A stretch of DNA of 64,000 nucleotides from assembly GCF_029892065.1 (NCBI RefSeq), contig NZ_CP120374.1, positions 1,922,001 to 1,986,000 of the forward strand, written 5' to 3'. Made by a program: the position numbers and the translations under genes. Of this stretch, positions 8,056-17,350 are shown piece after piece (the first letter of the stretch is position 1; each line of letters begins with the position of its first letter). Under the pieces are notes generated by a model. The model was not told the DNA's origin. It worked only from the letters and a program-made list of their open reading frames with translations, and did not search any database. Source of the DNA: Sinorhizobium garamanticum. GTDB taxonomy: Bacteria > Pseudomonadota > Alphaproteobacteria > Rhizobiales > Rhizobiaceae.

Positions 8056-9582
8056 TCAGGCGGCAACCATCCTCTTCAGTCCCGCTGCATAGCGCATGAT
8101 CTCCTGCTCGGAGATATCGTCCCCTTCGAGCATGCCGACGATCCGTCCCTCGCGCATCACGGCAACCCGCGTGCAAAGCCCGATCACCTCCGGCATTTCG
8201 GAGGAAACGACGATGATCGAGCGCCCGTCGCGCGCCAGCGCCGAAATGAAGTGATAGATCTGCTGCTTGGTGCCGACGTCGATGCCGCGCGTCGGCTCGT
8301 CGATGATGATGATCTCGGGCTCCGTCTCCATCACCTTGGCGAGCAGCAGCTTCTGCTGGTTGCCGCCAGACATGCGCCTCGCCACCACGTCGCCGTCGCG
8401 CACGCGGATGTCGAAGCGGCGACGGGCCTTTTTGAGCGCCGCGGCCTCGCTCGTGGGATCGAGATAGCCAAGGCGGGTATGCTGGCCGAGCGATTGCAGG
8501 GTGAGGTTCGCCGTCATGCCGGAATTCAGGAGCAGGCCCTTCGCCTTGCGGTCCTTGGTCATGTAGGCGAGGCCGCGTCGGTTGGCGGCGCGCACGTCGC
8601 CCGACGGCACGGCTTCGCCGCGGATTGTCACTTCTCCCGAGAGCCGCGGCCTGAGGCCGGCGACCGCCTCCATCAGTTCCGTGCGTCCCGAGCCGATCAT
8701 GCCGGAAAAGCCGAGGATTTCGCCCTTGCGCACCTCAAAGCTGGCGTCCTTGACATAGTCGGTGGAGAGCGAGTCCACTTGCAGAACGATCTCTTCGTCG
8801 ACATCCGGCTCGGTCTTGGCGGGATAGAGGCTCGACATCTCGCGGCCGACCATCAGTTGGGCGATTGACTCCCCGTCGAGTATCGCGGTCGGGGCGGTCT
8901 TTACCCACTGACCATCGCGCAACACTGTCACCCGATCGGTCAGTTCGAGGACCTCGTCGAGCTTGTGCGACACGAAGACGAAGCTCGTGCCCTGGTCTCT
9001 GAGTTTGCGCACTTGGCGGAAGAGGAAATTGGTCTCCTCGCGGGAGAGAACGGCCGTGGGCTCGTCCATGAAGACCACCCGCGCATCGCGGCTGATCGCC
9101 TTGGCAATCTCCACCATCTGCTTTTCGGCGATCGACAGGCTGCTGATCAGCGCATTCGCATCGACATGACAGCCGAGGAGATCGAGCACCCGGCGTGTCT
9201 CCGCACGCATATATTTGCGGTCGAGCACTCCGAAGCGCGTTACCTCGCGGCCGAGGAAGAGACTCTCCGCAACGGTCAGATGTTCGGCGAGATTGAATTC
9301 CTGGTGGATGATGACGATGCCGAGCGCTTCGGCGGCACCGTTTGGCGGAAGCGTCACCGGTTTGCCGTCGAGCAGGATTTCGCCCGAGGACGGCTGCTCA
9401 AAGCCGGAAAGGATTTTTACGAGCGTCGATTTGCCGGCGCCGTTCTCGCCCATCAGCGCATGGATCTCGCCGGAGCGAAGCTCGAAACTGACGCTGAAGA
9501 GCACCTGGACGCCGCTGAACGACTTGCCGATGCGACGTGCTTCCAGCACGACGCTCCCGGTCTCGACCGTTTCCGGATTCAT
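8056..9582 (-). CDS. RbsA-type duplicated ATPase of the first sugar ABC importer
   Basis: Fused double ABC ATPase, 508 aa from the chosen start. The first half has Walker [10 protein letters not shown] near residue 45 and Walker B VVFMDEPTA. The second half has the degenerate P-loop GMIGSGRTE, the signature [12 protein letters not shown] RRMSGGNQQKLLLAK, and [16 protein letters not shown], typical of RbsA/MglA proteins. The ATG at 9582 has GGGGGAATC just upstream. A frame extending to 9642 would read through the operator pair at 9621-9655 and is rejected. First gene of the operon, divergent from the lacI gene. Confidence 0.9.
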   Translation of the reverse strand: MNPETVETGSVVLEARRIGKSFSGVQVLFSVSFELRSGEIHALMGENGAGKSTLVKILSGFEQPSSGEILLDGKPVTLPPNGAAEALGIVIIHQEFNLAEHLTVAESLFLGREVTRFGVLDRKYMRAETRRVLDLLGCHVDANALISSLSIAEKQMVEIAKAISRDARVVFMDEPTAVLSREETNFLFRQVRKLRDQGTSFVFVSHKLDEVLELTDRVTVLRDGQWVKTAPTAILDGESIAQLMVGREMSSLYPAKTEPDVDEEIVLQVDSLSTDYVKDASFEVRKGEILGFSGMIGSGRTELMEAVAGLRPRLSGEVTIRGEAVPSGDVRAANRRGLAYMTKDRKAKGLLLNSGMTANLTLQSLGQHTRLGYLDPTSEAAALKKARRRFDIRVRDGDVVARRMSGGNQQKLLLAKVMETEPEIIIIDEPTRGIDVGTKQQIYHFISALARDGRSIIVVSSEMPEVIGLCTRVAVMREGRIVGMLEGDDISEQEIMRYAAGLKRMVAA

Positions 9583-9620
9583 CGATTCCCCCTTGCGGCT
9601 CCCATCCGCTTTATGGGCTA

Positions 9621-9655
9621 TGTAAACCTTTACACACGTCATGTAAAGGTTTACA
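9621..9655. promoter_or_regulatory. Twin LacI-type operators for the first sugar ABC operon
   Basis: Two 14-base perfect palindromic sites, TGTAAACCTTTACA (9621-9634) and its mirror TGTAAAGGTTTACA (9642-9655), have centres 21 bases apart, that is two helical turns. They lie 39 bases before the ATPase start and upstream of the divergent lacI gene. Half-site TGTAAA with a central CpC/GpG step is typical for LacI-family operators. The natural ligand of the site is the regulator encoded at 9849. Confidence 0.75.
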
Positions 9656-9724
9656 TCGTGACTTACACAGGAATTTCCGAGGTGTCCTTTGACGTTGCCG
9701 GAAGTGTGTGTAGTGTCCCGCCAC

Positions 9725-9824
9725 CTGCAGCGCCGCGCGTCTTACCAAACGTGCAAAGGACGCTGCAGCACTTTGGATAGCTGCATGTTTCCTTAAATCG
9801 GCTGCGATTTAAGGAAACATGCAG
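9725..9824. repeat. RIME-like palindromic intergenic element, copy 1
   Basis: Two consecutive palindromes. The first pairs CTGCAGCG (9725) with CGCTGCAG (9761). The second is a perfect 20-base inverted repeat (9781-9800 with 9805-9824) around a four-base loop, containing the core CCTTAAATCG/CGATTTAAGG. The same two-part design recurs at 43773, 49415 and 51018, and matches what is known of RIME elements of rhizobia. It separates the twin operators from the lacI gene. Confidence 0.8.
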
Positions 9825-9848
9825 TACGAGACGCAAGGCAGAGCGAGA

Positions 9849-10880
9849 GTGTCGGAATCCACGCCCGCAACCATCGAAGACGTCGCCAGGATCGCCGAAG
9901 TTTCGATCGCGACGGTATCGCGGGCAATCCACACCCCGGAGAAGGTCGCAAAGTCCACGCGACTGAAAGTCAACCAGGCCATTGCCATTACCGGTTATAC
10001 GACCAATGCCATGGCGCGCAGCCTGAGGCTTGGCCGGTCGAACATGATTCTGGTCGTTGCCCCGGATATCGGCGACCCTAATTTTTCCAGCATTCTCGTC
10101 GGCCTGGAAAACGAGGCGCGGTCGCACGGCTATGGCGTGCTGATCGGCCATACGCAGAACGACGCCCAGCGCGCACTTGAATATCTGAAGTTCCTCAACT
10201 CCAATCAGGCGGCGGGCCTCATCCTCTTCACCGGTATTCTGCCGTTCGGCCATGAGACGATGACGGCGCGATTGCCACCGAGCGTGGGCATCTTCGAGCC
10301 TGTTTTCAACGGCGGCATCCCCTATGTCGGCATCGACGACATAGAGGGGGCACGCAAGGTGGTCGATCTCCTGATTGCCGAAGGCCATCGCAAGATTGCC
10401 TTTATCGGCGATTCCCGCACGCGGCTCGCCTACAAGAGGCGACGGGCTGGATACGACGCCGGCCTCGACGCGGCCGGCGTGCCGGCGGAGTTGCGGCTCG
10501 TCCAGGAGGGAGACGGCACGCTCGAGAGTGGAAGGGCGGCCGTGGAACGGCTCTTTGTTCGCGACACGTTGCCGACCGCTTTCATGTGCGTCAACGACCA
10601 GACGGCGCTCGGCGTGATGATCGGGCTTAAGACGCGCGGCTATGACATACCCAATGATTTTTCGGTGACCGGCTTCGACGACGTGCCGCAGGCGACGTTC
10701 ATGACGCCGGCCCTGACCACGATCCGCCAGCCGCGCACGCTGATCGGAAAGCAGGCCATGGCACTCCTGCTTGACCTTCTTTCCGACAGGCGCCCCGCCG
10801 AGACCGAGTTCCTCCTGAGGCCGGATCTGGTGGTCCGCAATTCGGTGACCGCACCGTCGCGGCGATGGATAGGTAAATAG
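9849..10880 (+). CDS. LacI-family transcriptional repressor of the first sugar ABC operon
   Basis: LacI/GalR regulator, 343 aa from the GTG at 9849. The N-terminal helix-turn-helix is TIEDVARIAEVSIATVSRAIH (split here by reading: TIEDVARIA then EVSIATVSRA). The hinge and the periplasmic-binding-like sensor domain follow (GYDIPNDFSVTGFDDVPQATFMTPALTTI near residues 270-300 is the family landmark). An in-frame ATG at 9819 lies inside the RIME palindrome, so the GTG just before the helix-turn-helix is preferred. It is divergent from the sugar importer, whose promoter carries twin palindromic operators. Confidence 0.88.
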   Translation: MSESTPATIEDVARIAEVSIATVSRAIHTPEKVAKSTRLKVNQAIAITGYTTNAMARSLRLGRSNMILVVAPDIGDPNFSSILVGLENEARSHGYGVLIGHTQNDAQRALEYLKFLNSNQAAGLILFTGILPFGHETMTARLPPSVGIFEPVFNGGIPYVGIDDIEGARKVVDLLIAEGHRKIAFIGDSRTRLAYKRRRAGYDAGLDAAGVPAELRLVQEGDGTLESGRAAVERLFVRDTLPTAFMCVNDQTALGVMIGLKTRGYDIPNDFSVTGFDDVPQATFMTPALTTIRQPRTLIGKQAMALLLDLLSDRRPAETEFLLRPDLVVRNSVTAPSRRWIGK

Positions 10881-10904
10881 GGTTACGGTATGTCCTGCTA
10901 GCCA

Positions 10905-10942
10905 CCCCTCCGCGCAAGGTCCACTCAGCGGAGGGGCTTTTT
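10905..10942 (+). terminator. Rho-independent terminator after the lacI gene
   Basis: CCCCTCCGC (10905-10913) pairs with GCGGAGGGG (10928-10936), followed by CTTTTT. It lies 25 bases after the regulator stop and also separates it from the convergent chemoreceptor gene. Confidence 0.85.
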
Positions 10943-10961
10943 CAGCGCGCCCTTCCTGACC

Positions 10962-12767
10962 CTAAGCCGCCAGCCTGCTTGCGCGGCCAAGTACCTGAAA
11001 GCGGCCCGCCATGCGGTTGAGGTCGCCCACCTCGCTGCTCAACTCGCGGCAGGCCGCATTGGTCTCCTCGACCATCGCTGCATTCCGTTGCGTCACTTCA
11101 TCCATTCTGTGAAGTGCGGCATCGATCTCGGATAATGCAGTCGACTGCTCGGTCGCGGCAGTCACGATCGCGCCGATCAGGTCGGTCACCTGCTGCACAT
11201 GGCCCTCGATCCCGATCAACGCCTCACCGGTCTGGTTGACAAGCTCCACGCCGCCGGCGACTTCCCGTGTCGACGCCTCGATCAGCATTTTGATCTCCTT
11301 GGCGGCGCTGGCGGAGCGACCGGCCAGTTCCCGCACCTCCTGAGCGACGACGGCAAAACCTTTGCCGGCTTCGCCCGCACGCGCAGCCTCGACGCCCGCA
11401 TTGAGCGCCAGGAGATTGGTCTGGAAAGCGATCTGGTCGATGACGTTGATGATCTGCTGGATCTGCCCGGAGGATCGCGCGATGCGCTCCATGGCGGCCA
11501 CTGCGTCGCGCACGACCATCGCGGATTTTTCGGCGGTGTCTTTCGCCGCCACCATCACCAAGCTTGCCTCTCGCGCGCGCTCCGAGGAATTGTGTGCCGT
11601 CGCCGTGATCTCGTTGAAGGCGGAGGCGGTCTGTTCGAGCGAGGCCGCCTGCTGCTCGGTACGTTTGGCCAGATCATCGGTCGCCCCGGCGATCTCCGAC
11701 GAGCTCGTGCCGAGCTTGGCGGTCGCGTTGAGGACACTGGAGATCGTTTCAGCGAGCCGTTCAACGCTCGTGTTGAATTCAGCTCTCAACTCCTCGTACT
11801 CGTCGGAGAAGCGATCCTCGATGCGGACGGAGAGATCGCCGGCAGACAGGCGTCCCAGTCCGCGGGTCAGATGTTCAATGACTTGCAGCCTGCCCTTCTC
11901 CTCGATCGCTTTTCTTCGTGCGTGGGCTGCCTCTTGTTCGTCCCGCAGGCGGCGCTCCTCGTCCGTCCGCTCCCGCGCATTGCGGCGCTCGATTGCCGCT
12001 TCCCGGAACACGGCGACGGACCTTGCGACCATGCCGATCTCATCCGGACGCTCGGCATAGGGAACCTCGCGGTCGTAGTCGCCAGCGGCCAATGTCTGCA
12101 TATAGGCAGACATTGTGGCCAGAGGCTTCACCGCGTGATGGCGGAAGAACCAAAGGCCGGCGAGCAGCAGAAGGACGGACATCGCCGAGCTCAGGGTGGC
12201 GGCCCAGGAAAGGCTGGCCGTGTCCGAAGCTGCACCTGCTTCCTGCTGTTTCAGGAACTTGTCGGCCATCGCGACCAGTTCATTGACCGCGACTTCATGG
12301 TGGTGAAAGCTTGCCTTCAACTCGCCCATTGCCTGCGCCGCAGAAGCCTGATCTCCGTCCCGGAACGGAGCGAGGAACTTTTCTTCCATCGCTGCCCAAT
12401 AGGCATCGGCTCTGCCGATAACATCGTTCTCCAGCTTTGCCTTGAGCGTTTCGGGAGCGGTCGACGCTTTCCAGTAGGCGTGCCGGTCGTCATAGGCTTG
12501 TTTCAAGGTCGCAATCTTGTCGAGGTTGCCTTTGGCGAGTTCGGGATCGGATACGGCCTCCATCGCCAGCATGTATGACTCTACCGTGTACAACGGTGGC
12601 GGCAGGATATCGGCGATCAGGTCTTTTCCGTAGACCACCTGCGTATAGACGGGGCCGTTTACCCTGAGCTTGTCGAAGGCGTATGTCTTGATGCCAATGG
12701 AAATTACCAAGCCGGCGGTGACGATCGCCCCAAAGATCGCCAAACCGCGCGCAATAGATAGTTTCAT
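10962..12767 (-). CDS. Methyl-accepting chemotaxis protein
   Basis: Transmembrane chemoreceptor, 601 aa. A helix near residues 8-27, a periplasmic four-helix-type sensor domain (about 30-185) and a second helix (about 190-209) precede a HAMP domain starting at [20 protein letters not shown] second HAMP-like stretch ([11 protein letters not shown], near 310) leads into the signalling domain, whose hairpin tip reads [20 protein letters not shown] and [16 protein letters not shown]. No C-terminal pentapeptide for CheR/CheB docking is present. It stands alone, so the ligand is unknown. It probably couples to flagellar CheA/CheW encoded elsewhere. Confidence 0.93.
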   Translation of the reverse strand: MKLSIARGLAIFGAIVTAGLVISIGIKTYAFDKLRVNGPVYTQVVYGKDLIADILPPPLYTVESYMLAMEAVSDPELAKGNLDKIATLKQAYDDRHAYWKASTAPETLKAKLENDVIGRADAYWAAMEEKFLAPFRDGDQASAAQAMGELKASFHHHEVAVNELVAMADKFLKQQEAGAASDTASLSWAATLSSAMSVLLLLAGLWFFRHHAVKPLATMSAYMQTLAAGDYDREVPYAERPDEIGMVARSVAVFREAAIERRNARERTDEERRLRDEQEAAHARRKAIEEKGRLQVIEHLTRGLGRLSAGDLSVRIEDRFSDEYEELRAEFNTSVERLAETISSVLNATAKLGTSSSEIAGATDDLAKRTEQQAASLEQTASAFNEITATAHNSSERAREASLVMVAAKDTAEKSAMVVRDAVAAMERIARSSGQIQQIINVIDQIAFQTNLLALNAGVEAARAGEAGKGFAVVAQEVRELAGRSASAAKEIKMLIEASTREVAGGVELVNQTGEALIGIEGHVQQVTDLIGAIVTAATEQSTALSEIDAALHRMDEVTQRNAAMVEETNAACRELSSEVGDLNRMAGRFQVLGRASRLAA

Positions 12768-13367
12768 GCAATCTCTCCCACGGAAAACCTTGCTGCGCTG
12801 GACACGCCATGGACTTCACGGAACCTCCTGAAGAGGCCGCAAGCGAGTAATAAGTCATGAAAAAATTCCGGACTGACCGGCGCGGAACGTCCGCATCATG
12901 CATCAAGCCTTCCACTCAAGGGGATAGACTTGGCAACGTTCTCGTATAACGAGCAGAATTATATGATAATTGTTACTGCGTAATTAAGCGCTCGCACGGC
13001 GCAGTAGCGCCGAACACGGCGAGCCGTAGCGTGGGTGCCACGCCGCGTATGCTATAGGACTCGCATAGGCGGGGCAGTCGAGCGGACGGGATGCGAGGCG
13101 TTATGCGTTAGCGATCGCGGGGGCCGAAGAGGGAAGCTGTTTCGCGGGTCTGAACCCGAAGCATTGCGTTCCAAAGCTGAAGAACGAAACGCGGCTGGAA
13201 CTGGCTCGCAAGCTTGCGCTGCGACAACATCATAAATCTCCAATGGTTTTGGATGCTAGCTCTCTAGTGTATCGACGGCGCCTTTGCCAGAGCGGAGTCT
13301 ACGGGGCTGCCTTGCAGGGCAAGCATGCGTCGATGCACGAATAATCGCTGAGCTTTAGCAGTACAAG
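12768..13367. other. 600-base stretch without a supported gene
   Basis: Holds the promoter side of the chemoreceptor gene, an AT-richer patch near 12955-12985 and GC-rich short dyads (for example GGCGCAGTAGCGCC near 13000). Short open frames here lack ribosome sites and show shadow-like composition. Confidence 0.5.
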
Positions 13368-13404
13368 CAAAGAAAAGAGCCGGAACGGCTTTCGCCATTC
13401 CGGC
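13368..13404 (-). terminator. Rho-independent terminator of the inositol-type ABC operon
   Basis: GCCGGAACGGC (13379-13389) pairs with GCCATTCCGGC (13394-13404), with a GU/AC mismatch in the middle. On the minus strand it is followed by a T-rich run (complement of 13368-13376). It lies 40 bases after the permease stop. Confidence 0.75.
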
Positions 13405-13444
13405 CAGTCACTTCTCTGGGAGGATCAGTCTTCTTTTCTGAAGC

Positions 13445-14470
13445 TTAGGTTTTCTTTCGGCCCTTCTGGCGATAGACGTCGACAACGACGGCGGCGACGA
13501 TGATCACGCCCTTGACGATTTCCTGGTAGTAGGCGTCGACCCTGAGGAACGTGAAACCGGAGGTCATGACGCCGAGGATCACCGTGCCGATGACGGTCCC
13601 GGTGACGCGGCCCACGCCGCCGGTCAGCGACGTGCCGCCGATGACTGTCGCAGCAATGGCGTCGAGTTCATACATGACGCCCATGCCGGCCTGTGCTGTC
13701 TGGGCGCGTGCTGCGGTGACGACGCCTGCCAGGCCCGCCAGCATGCCGGCGATTGCATAGACCTTGATCAGATGCGCCTCGACATTGATGCCGGATACGC
13801 GCGCAGCCTGCACATTGGCGCCGATCGCATAGGTGAACTTGCCGTAGCGGGTGTAGCGCAGCGCGATGTGGAATATCAGCGCGACGACGAGGAAGACGAT
13901 AACCGGCCAGATGCCCGTGCCGATGAAGTTGAACTGGTCGGTGAGACCGGATACGGGCTGACCCTTGGTGTACCACTTGGAGACGCCGCGCGCCGAGACC
14001 ATCATGCCGAGCGTGGCGATGAAGGGGGGGATCTTGGTCTTGGCGATCAGCTGCCCGTTGATATAGCCGGCGACAAGGCCGATGCCGACGCCGAGGCCGA
14101 TCGGCACGATTGCCGGAAGGTCTGTGAGCGACGGATAAAGTGCACGTGGCCAGGTGGATGCTTGCGCGACGCTCGCCGAAATCATCGCCGTCATGCCGAC
14201 GACCGATCCCGATGACAGGTCGATGCCGCCGGTGATGATCACCTGCGTCACGCCGACGGCGATGATGCCGATCACCGAGACCTGCAGGATCATGATCGTC
14301 AGTCGCTGGGAATTCATCAGGAAGCTCTGGCCGACGAAGATCCAGCCGAGAATTTCGTAGACAAGGGCAATCCCCAGCAACACCAGGAAGATGTTGAATT
14401 CGGGCGGCACGCGCCGCCTTGACCCGACAAGGGTCGTGCTCGTGCCATGTGCGGCGACATTGGTATCCAT
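13445..14470 (-). CDS. iatP: Inositol ABC importer permease, IatP-like
   Basis: Inner-membrane permease of the BPD_transp_2 family, 341 aa from the ATG at 14470, which has GGGAGG ten bases upstream. Hydrophobic helices are numerous. Landmarks are TGGIDLSSGSVVGMTAM (near residue 82), RYTRYGKFTYAIGANVQAARVSGI (split across two loops near 220) and IGGTSLTGGVGRVTGTVIG (near 285). The pattern matches the myo-inositol permease IatP of Caulobacter and S. meliloti as I remember it. The IolI-like neighbour and the IolR-type boxes support inositol as substrate. Last gene of ibpA-iatA-iatP. Confidence 0.82.
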   Translation of the reverse strand: MDTNVAAHGTSTTLVGSRRRVPPEFNIFLVLLGIALVYEILGWIFVGQSFLMNSQRLTIMILQVSVIGIIAVGVTQVIITGGIDLSSGSVVGMTAMISASVAQASTWPRALYPSLTDLPAIVPIGLGVGIGLVAGYINGQLIAKTKIPPFIATLGMMVSARGVSKWYTKGQPVSGLTDQFNFIGTGIWPVIVFLVVALIFHIALRYTRYGKFTYAIGANVQAARVSGINVEAHLIKVYAIAGMLAGLAGVVTAARAQTAQAGMGVMYELDAIAATVIGGTSLTGGVGRVTGTVIGTVILGVMTSGFTFLRVDAYYQEIVKGVIIVAAVVVDVYRQKGRKKT

Positions 14471-14504
14471 TTTCTGTCCTCCCTGCAGTCGGCATTGCGC
14501 GCGT

Positions 14505-16046
14505 CTAGCGCGCGGCAAGTTCCATGACCTTGATCTGGGTCGCTTCGGCTCGGTCGAGGAAGCCGGTGACGCGGCCTTCATGCATCACCATGATCCGGTC
14601 GCTCATGCCGAGCACTTCGGGCATTTCCGACGAGATCATGATGACCGCGACGCCGTTGCGGGCGAGTTCGGTGACAAGACGGTGGATTTCCGCCTTGGCG
14701 CCGACATCGATGCCGCGTGTCGGCTCATCAAGGATGAGAATGCGTGGATTGGTGAGCAGCCAGCGGCCGATCAGCACCTTCTGCTGATTGCCTCCCGACA
14801 GGTTTTCGATGCGCTCCTGCAGGTTTGGCGTCTTGACGCGCAGCTTGCGGCTCATCTCCTCGCAAGCCGCAGTGATCGCCTTCTCGCTGACGAAGCCGCG
14901 CTTGACGAATTTGTCCTGCAGCACCGCGATCTGCATGTTCTCGAGAATGTCGAGGATGAGCAGGCAGCCGGTGTCCTTGCGGTCCTCTGTCAGGAACGCC
15001 ATGCGATGACGGATTGCCGTGTTGGGATTGTCGATCGCGACCTCGCTGCCATCGATCGCAATCGTCCCCGAGCTTGCCGGTGTGACGCCGAAGAGGGCCT
15101 CGGCGACGTTCGAGCGGCCGGAACCGACGAGGCCCGCAACGCCGAGGATTTCGCCGGCGCGCACATCGAAGGACACGTCGTGAAAGACGCCGGTGAGCGT
15201 CAGATTCTTGACCGACAGCACGACGTCGCCGATCGGCACCTCCTCCTTCGGGAACATCTGGGTGATCTCACGGCCGACCATCATGCGGATAATGTCGTCG
15301 CGGGTGACATTGCTGGAGGCGTGCGTGCCGATATATTTGCCGTCGCGAAACACCGAGAATTCGTCGGCGATCTCGAAGAGCTCGTTCATCTTGTGGGTGA
15401 TGTAAACAATGCCGATGCCTTGCGATCTGAGGTCGCGGATGATCTCGAAGAGGTGCGCAACCTCGCGCTCGGTCAGCGCCGATGTCGGCTCGTCCATGAT
15501 CAGGACGTCAGATTCGTAGGAAACCGCCTTGGCGATTTCGACCATCTGACGGTTAGCGACGGAGAGGTGACGGACTTCGATCTCCGGGTCGAGATTGATC
15601 TTCAGCCGCTCGAACAGCTTGGCGGTCATGCGGCGCATTTCGCCGTGATCGACGAAGCCGAACCGGTTCTTCGGTTCGCGGCGGATCCAGATATTTTCCG
15701 CGACCGTCATGAACGGCATCAGGTTCAGTTCCTGATGGATCATGGCGATGCCGTTTTCGAGCGCATCGAGCGGCGACTTCAACTGGATGTCGACGCCGCG
15801 GAGCTTCACTTCGCCCCTGTCCGGATGGTAGATGCCGGCGAGGATCTTCATGAGCGTCGACTTGCCGGCGCCGTTCTCGCCCATGAGCGCATGCACGGTG
15901 CCGCGCTTCAGCTTGAACTCGACGTCATCGAGCGCCACGACGCCCGGGAATTCCTTGCGTATGCCTTCCGCGGAAAGAAGATACTCCGCATTCGGTATGG
16001 CGCCACTCGCACGCACGGCTGCCATGGTTGTGGGACTGAGCGTCAT
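14505..16046 (-). CDS. iatA: Inositol ABC importer ATPase, IatA-like (duplicated ATPase)
   Basis: Fused double ABC ATPase, 513 aa from the chosen ATG at 16046. A second ATG six bases earlier lies only two bases from the GGGAGG ribosome site, so the inner one fits better. The first half has GENGAGKST near residue 49 and [10 protein letters not shown]. The second half has [32 protein letters not shown] and [16 protein letters not shown]. Family is RbsA/MglA type. It lies between the binding-protein and permease genes, and all three read in the same direction. Confidence 0.87.
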   Translation of the reverse strand: MTLSPTTMAAVRASGAIPNAEYLLSAEGIRKEFPGVVALDDVEFKLKRGTVHALMGENGAGKSTLMKILAGIYHPDRGEVKLRGVDIQLKSPLDALENGIAMIHQELNLMPFMTVAENIWIRREPKNRFGFVDHGEMRRMTAKLFERLKINLDPEIEVRHLSVANRQMVEIAKAVSYESDVLIMDEPTSALTEREVAHLFEIIRDLRSQGIGIVYITHKMNELFEIADEFSVFRDGKYIGTHASSNVTRDDIIRMMVGREITQMFPKEEVPIGDVVLSVKNLTLTGVFHDVSFDVRAGEILGVAGLVGSGRSNVAEALFGVTPASSGTIAIDGSEVAIDNPNTAIRHRMAFLTEDRKDTGCLLILDILENMQIAVLQDKFVKRGFVSEKAITAACEEMSRKLRVKTPNLQERIENLSGGNQQKVLIGRWLLTNPRILILDEPTRGIDVGAKAEIHRLVTELARNGVAVIMISSEMPEVLGMSDRIMVMHEGRVTGFLDRAEATQIKVMELAAR

Positions 16047-16160
16047 TCTCATAGCCTCCCCAGTTTCCGGCTCGGGCCGAAAATTCCCGCGGCGGGCGAA
16101 TACGCCTTCTCATTGAGCCCAACCGTCAGGGCTTGGTGCGGGGACTGATTTCAGGAGGGA

Positions 16161-16178
16161 GCGCGGCTCTTGCCGCGC
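16161..16178. promoter_or_regulatory. Intercistronic stem-loop between ibpA-like and iatA-like genes
   Basis: GCGCGGC (16161-16167) pairs with GCCGCGC (16172-16178) around a TCTT loop, 16 bases after the binding-protein stop. No T-run follows on the minus strand, so it is more likely a 3'-end stabiliser that keeps binding-protein mRNA abundant than a full terminator. Confidence 0.5.
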
Positions 16179-16193
16179 CCCCAATGCGAACGA

Positions 16194-17123
16194 TCAGTTC
16201 TTCGCCTGGTATTTGTCCAGGTTTTCCTTCGTCACGAGTTCGAAGGGGATGTAGACCTTCTTTTCGACCGGCTCACCCTTGGCGAGCTTGAGTGCGGCGT
16301 CGACCGAGCCCTGGCCCTGGCCGGCGGCGTTCTGGAATACGGTCACGTCGAGGTCGCCGGCCGCCATGGCGGCGAGCGCATCCTGGGTGGCATCGACGCC
16401 GCCGATGACGACCGAGTCCATCGAACGGCCGGCAGCCTTCAGTGCCTGGATGGCGCCGATGGCCATTTCGTCGTTGTTCGAAATGACGGCATCGAACTCG
16501 AGGCCGGCGGAGAGCCAGTTGGTTACGAGGTCGGCGCCCTGGGTGCGCGACCAGTTGGCCGTCTGCTCTTCGACGATCTCGATGCCCTTGCACTGTTCGG
16601 TGGCAAGCACGTCATGCACGTCCTTCGTGCGCATGCGGGCAGCCTGGTTCGAAAGCTCGCCCATCATGACGACAGCCTTGCCCTTGCCGCCAAGCAACTT
16701 GCAGATCTCCTGGGTTTCCAGCGTGCCGGATTCCAGCTCGTTCGAGGCCACGAAGGCCTGCTTCTCAGGAAGGGTGTCGACGTTGACGGGCTCGCGGTTG
16801 ACATAGACCAGCGGAATACCGGCATCGGCGGCGATCTTCGACATGGCGGCGGTCGCATCGGTGTCGACCGGGTTGACGATGATGGCATCGACGCCGGCTG
16901 CGATGAAGTTCTGGATCTGGCTCTGCTGCTTCGCGACGTCGTTCTGCGCGTCTTCGATCTGCAGTTCGACGCCATTGAGCGTCTTCGCATAGTCGGACAT
17001 GCCGTTGCGCAGAACTGTCAGGAAGTTGTCGTCGAACAGCGCCATCGACACGCCGATGGTCTCGGCATGCGCAGCCGTCGACATCATGACGGCCATTGCA
17101 GCGCCCAGCACAAATTTCTTCAT
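16194..17123 (-). CDS. ibpA: Periplasmic inositol-binding protein, IbpA-like
   Basis: Periplasmic binding protein of the ribose-binding superfamily, 309 aa from the ATG at 17123 (MKKFVLGAAMAVMMS), with a GAGGAGAAAG ribosome site. The signal peptide ends TAAHA near residue 20. Landmarks are TIGVSMALFDDNFLTVLRNG, FIAAGVDAIIVNPVDTDA and VIGGVDATQDALAAMAAGDL. The upstream region carries a GGAA-N6-TTCC box, the motif reported for the S. meliloti inositol repressor IolR. A longer open frame reaching 17330 would run through that box and is rejected. Substrate is probably myo-inositol. This rests on family resemblance, the box and the IolI-like neighbour. Confidence 0.82.
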   Translation of the reverse strand: MKKFVLGAAMAVMMSTAAHAETIGVSMALFDDNFLTVLRNGMSDYAKTLNGVELQIEDAQNDVAKQQSQIQNFIAAGVDAIIVNPVDTDATAAMSKIAADAGIPLVYVNREPVNVDTLPEKQAFVASNELESGTLETQEICKLLGGKGKAVVMMGELSNQAARMRTKDVHDVLATEQCKGIEIVEEQTANWSRTQGADLVTNWLSAGLEFDAVISNNDEMAIGAIQALKAAGRSMDSVVIGGVDATQDALAAMAAGDLDVTVFQNAAGQGQGSVDAALKLAKGEPVEKKVYIPFELVTKENLDKYQAKN

Positions 17124-17270
17124 TTCTTTCTCCTCCACATTCGGTGCCCGGCGACACCTTCTCCTGCCGGAAGTGCGACCTTCGTGGCCGCACCCATTCC
17201 AAACCGGAAGCCGCACTCCCGCTGCGCGTCCGGTCAAAACGGAATAAACGAACCAGCAAATTGCGATTAC

Positions 17271-17284
17271 GGAATATGTATTCC
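17271..17284. promoter_or_regulatory. IolR-type box upstream of the inositol importer
   Basis: GGAATATGTATTCC is an exact GGAA-N6-TTCC match and a six-base inverted repeat. It lies about 150 bases before the ibpA-like start. This motif was described for the RpiR-type inositol repressor IolR of Sinorhizobium meliloti. Confidence 0.65.
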
Positions 17285-17350
17285 ATTTTATCTCGGCGCC
17301 GTCAAGTCTGTCTTGAGGCGCCCGAGCCATTTTCGGTGTTTAGTGAATGA

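Noticed and set aside
14391..16148. 585-codon frame opposite the IatA-like gene
   Set aside because: Antisense shadow of a clear ABC ATPase; the Asp/Val/His/Arg-rich pattern is typical of high-GC antisense frames.
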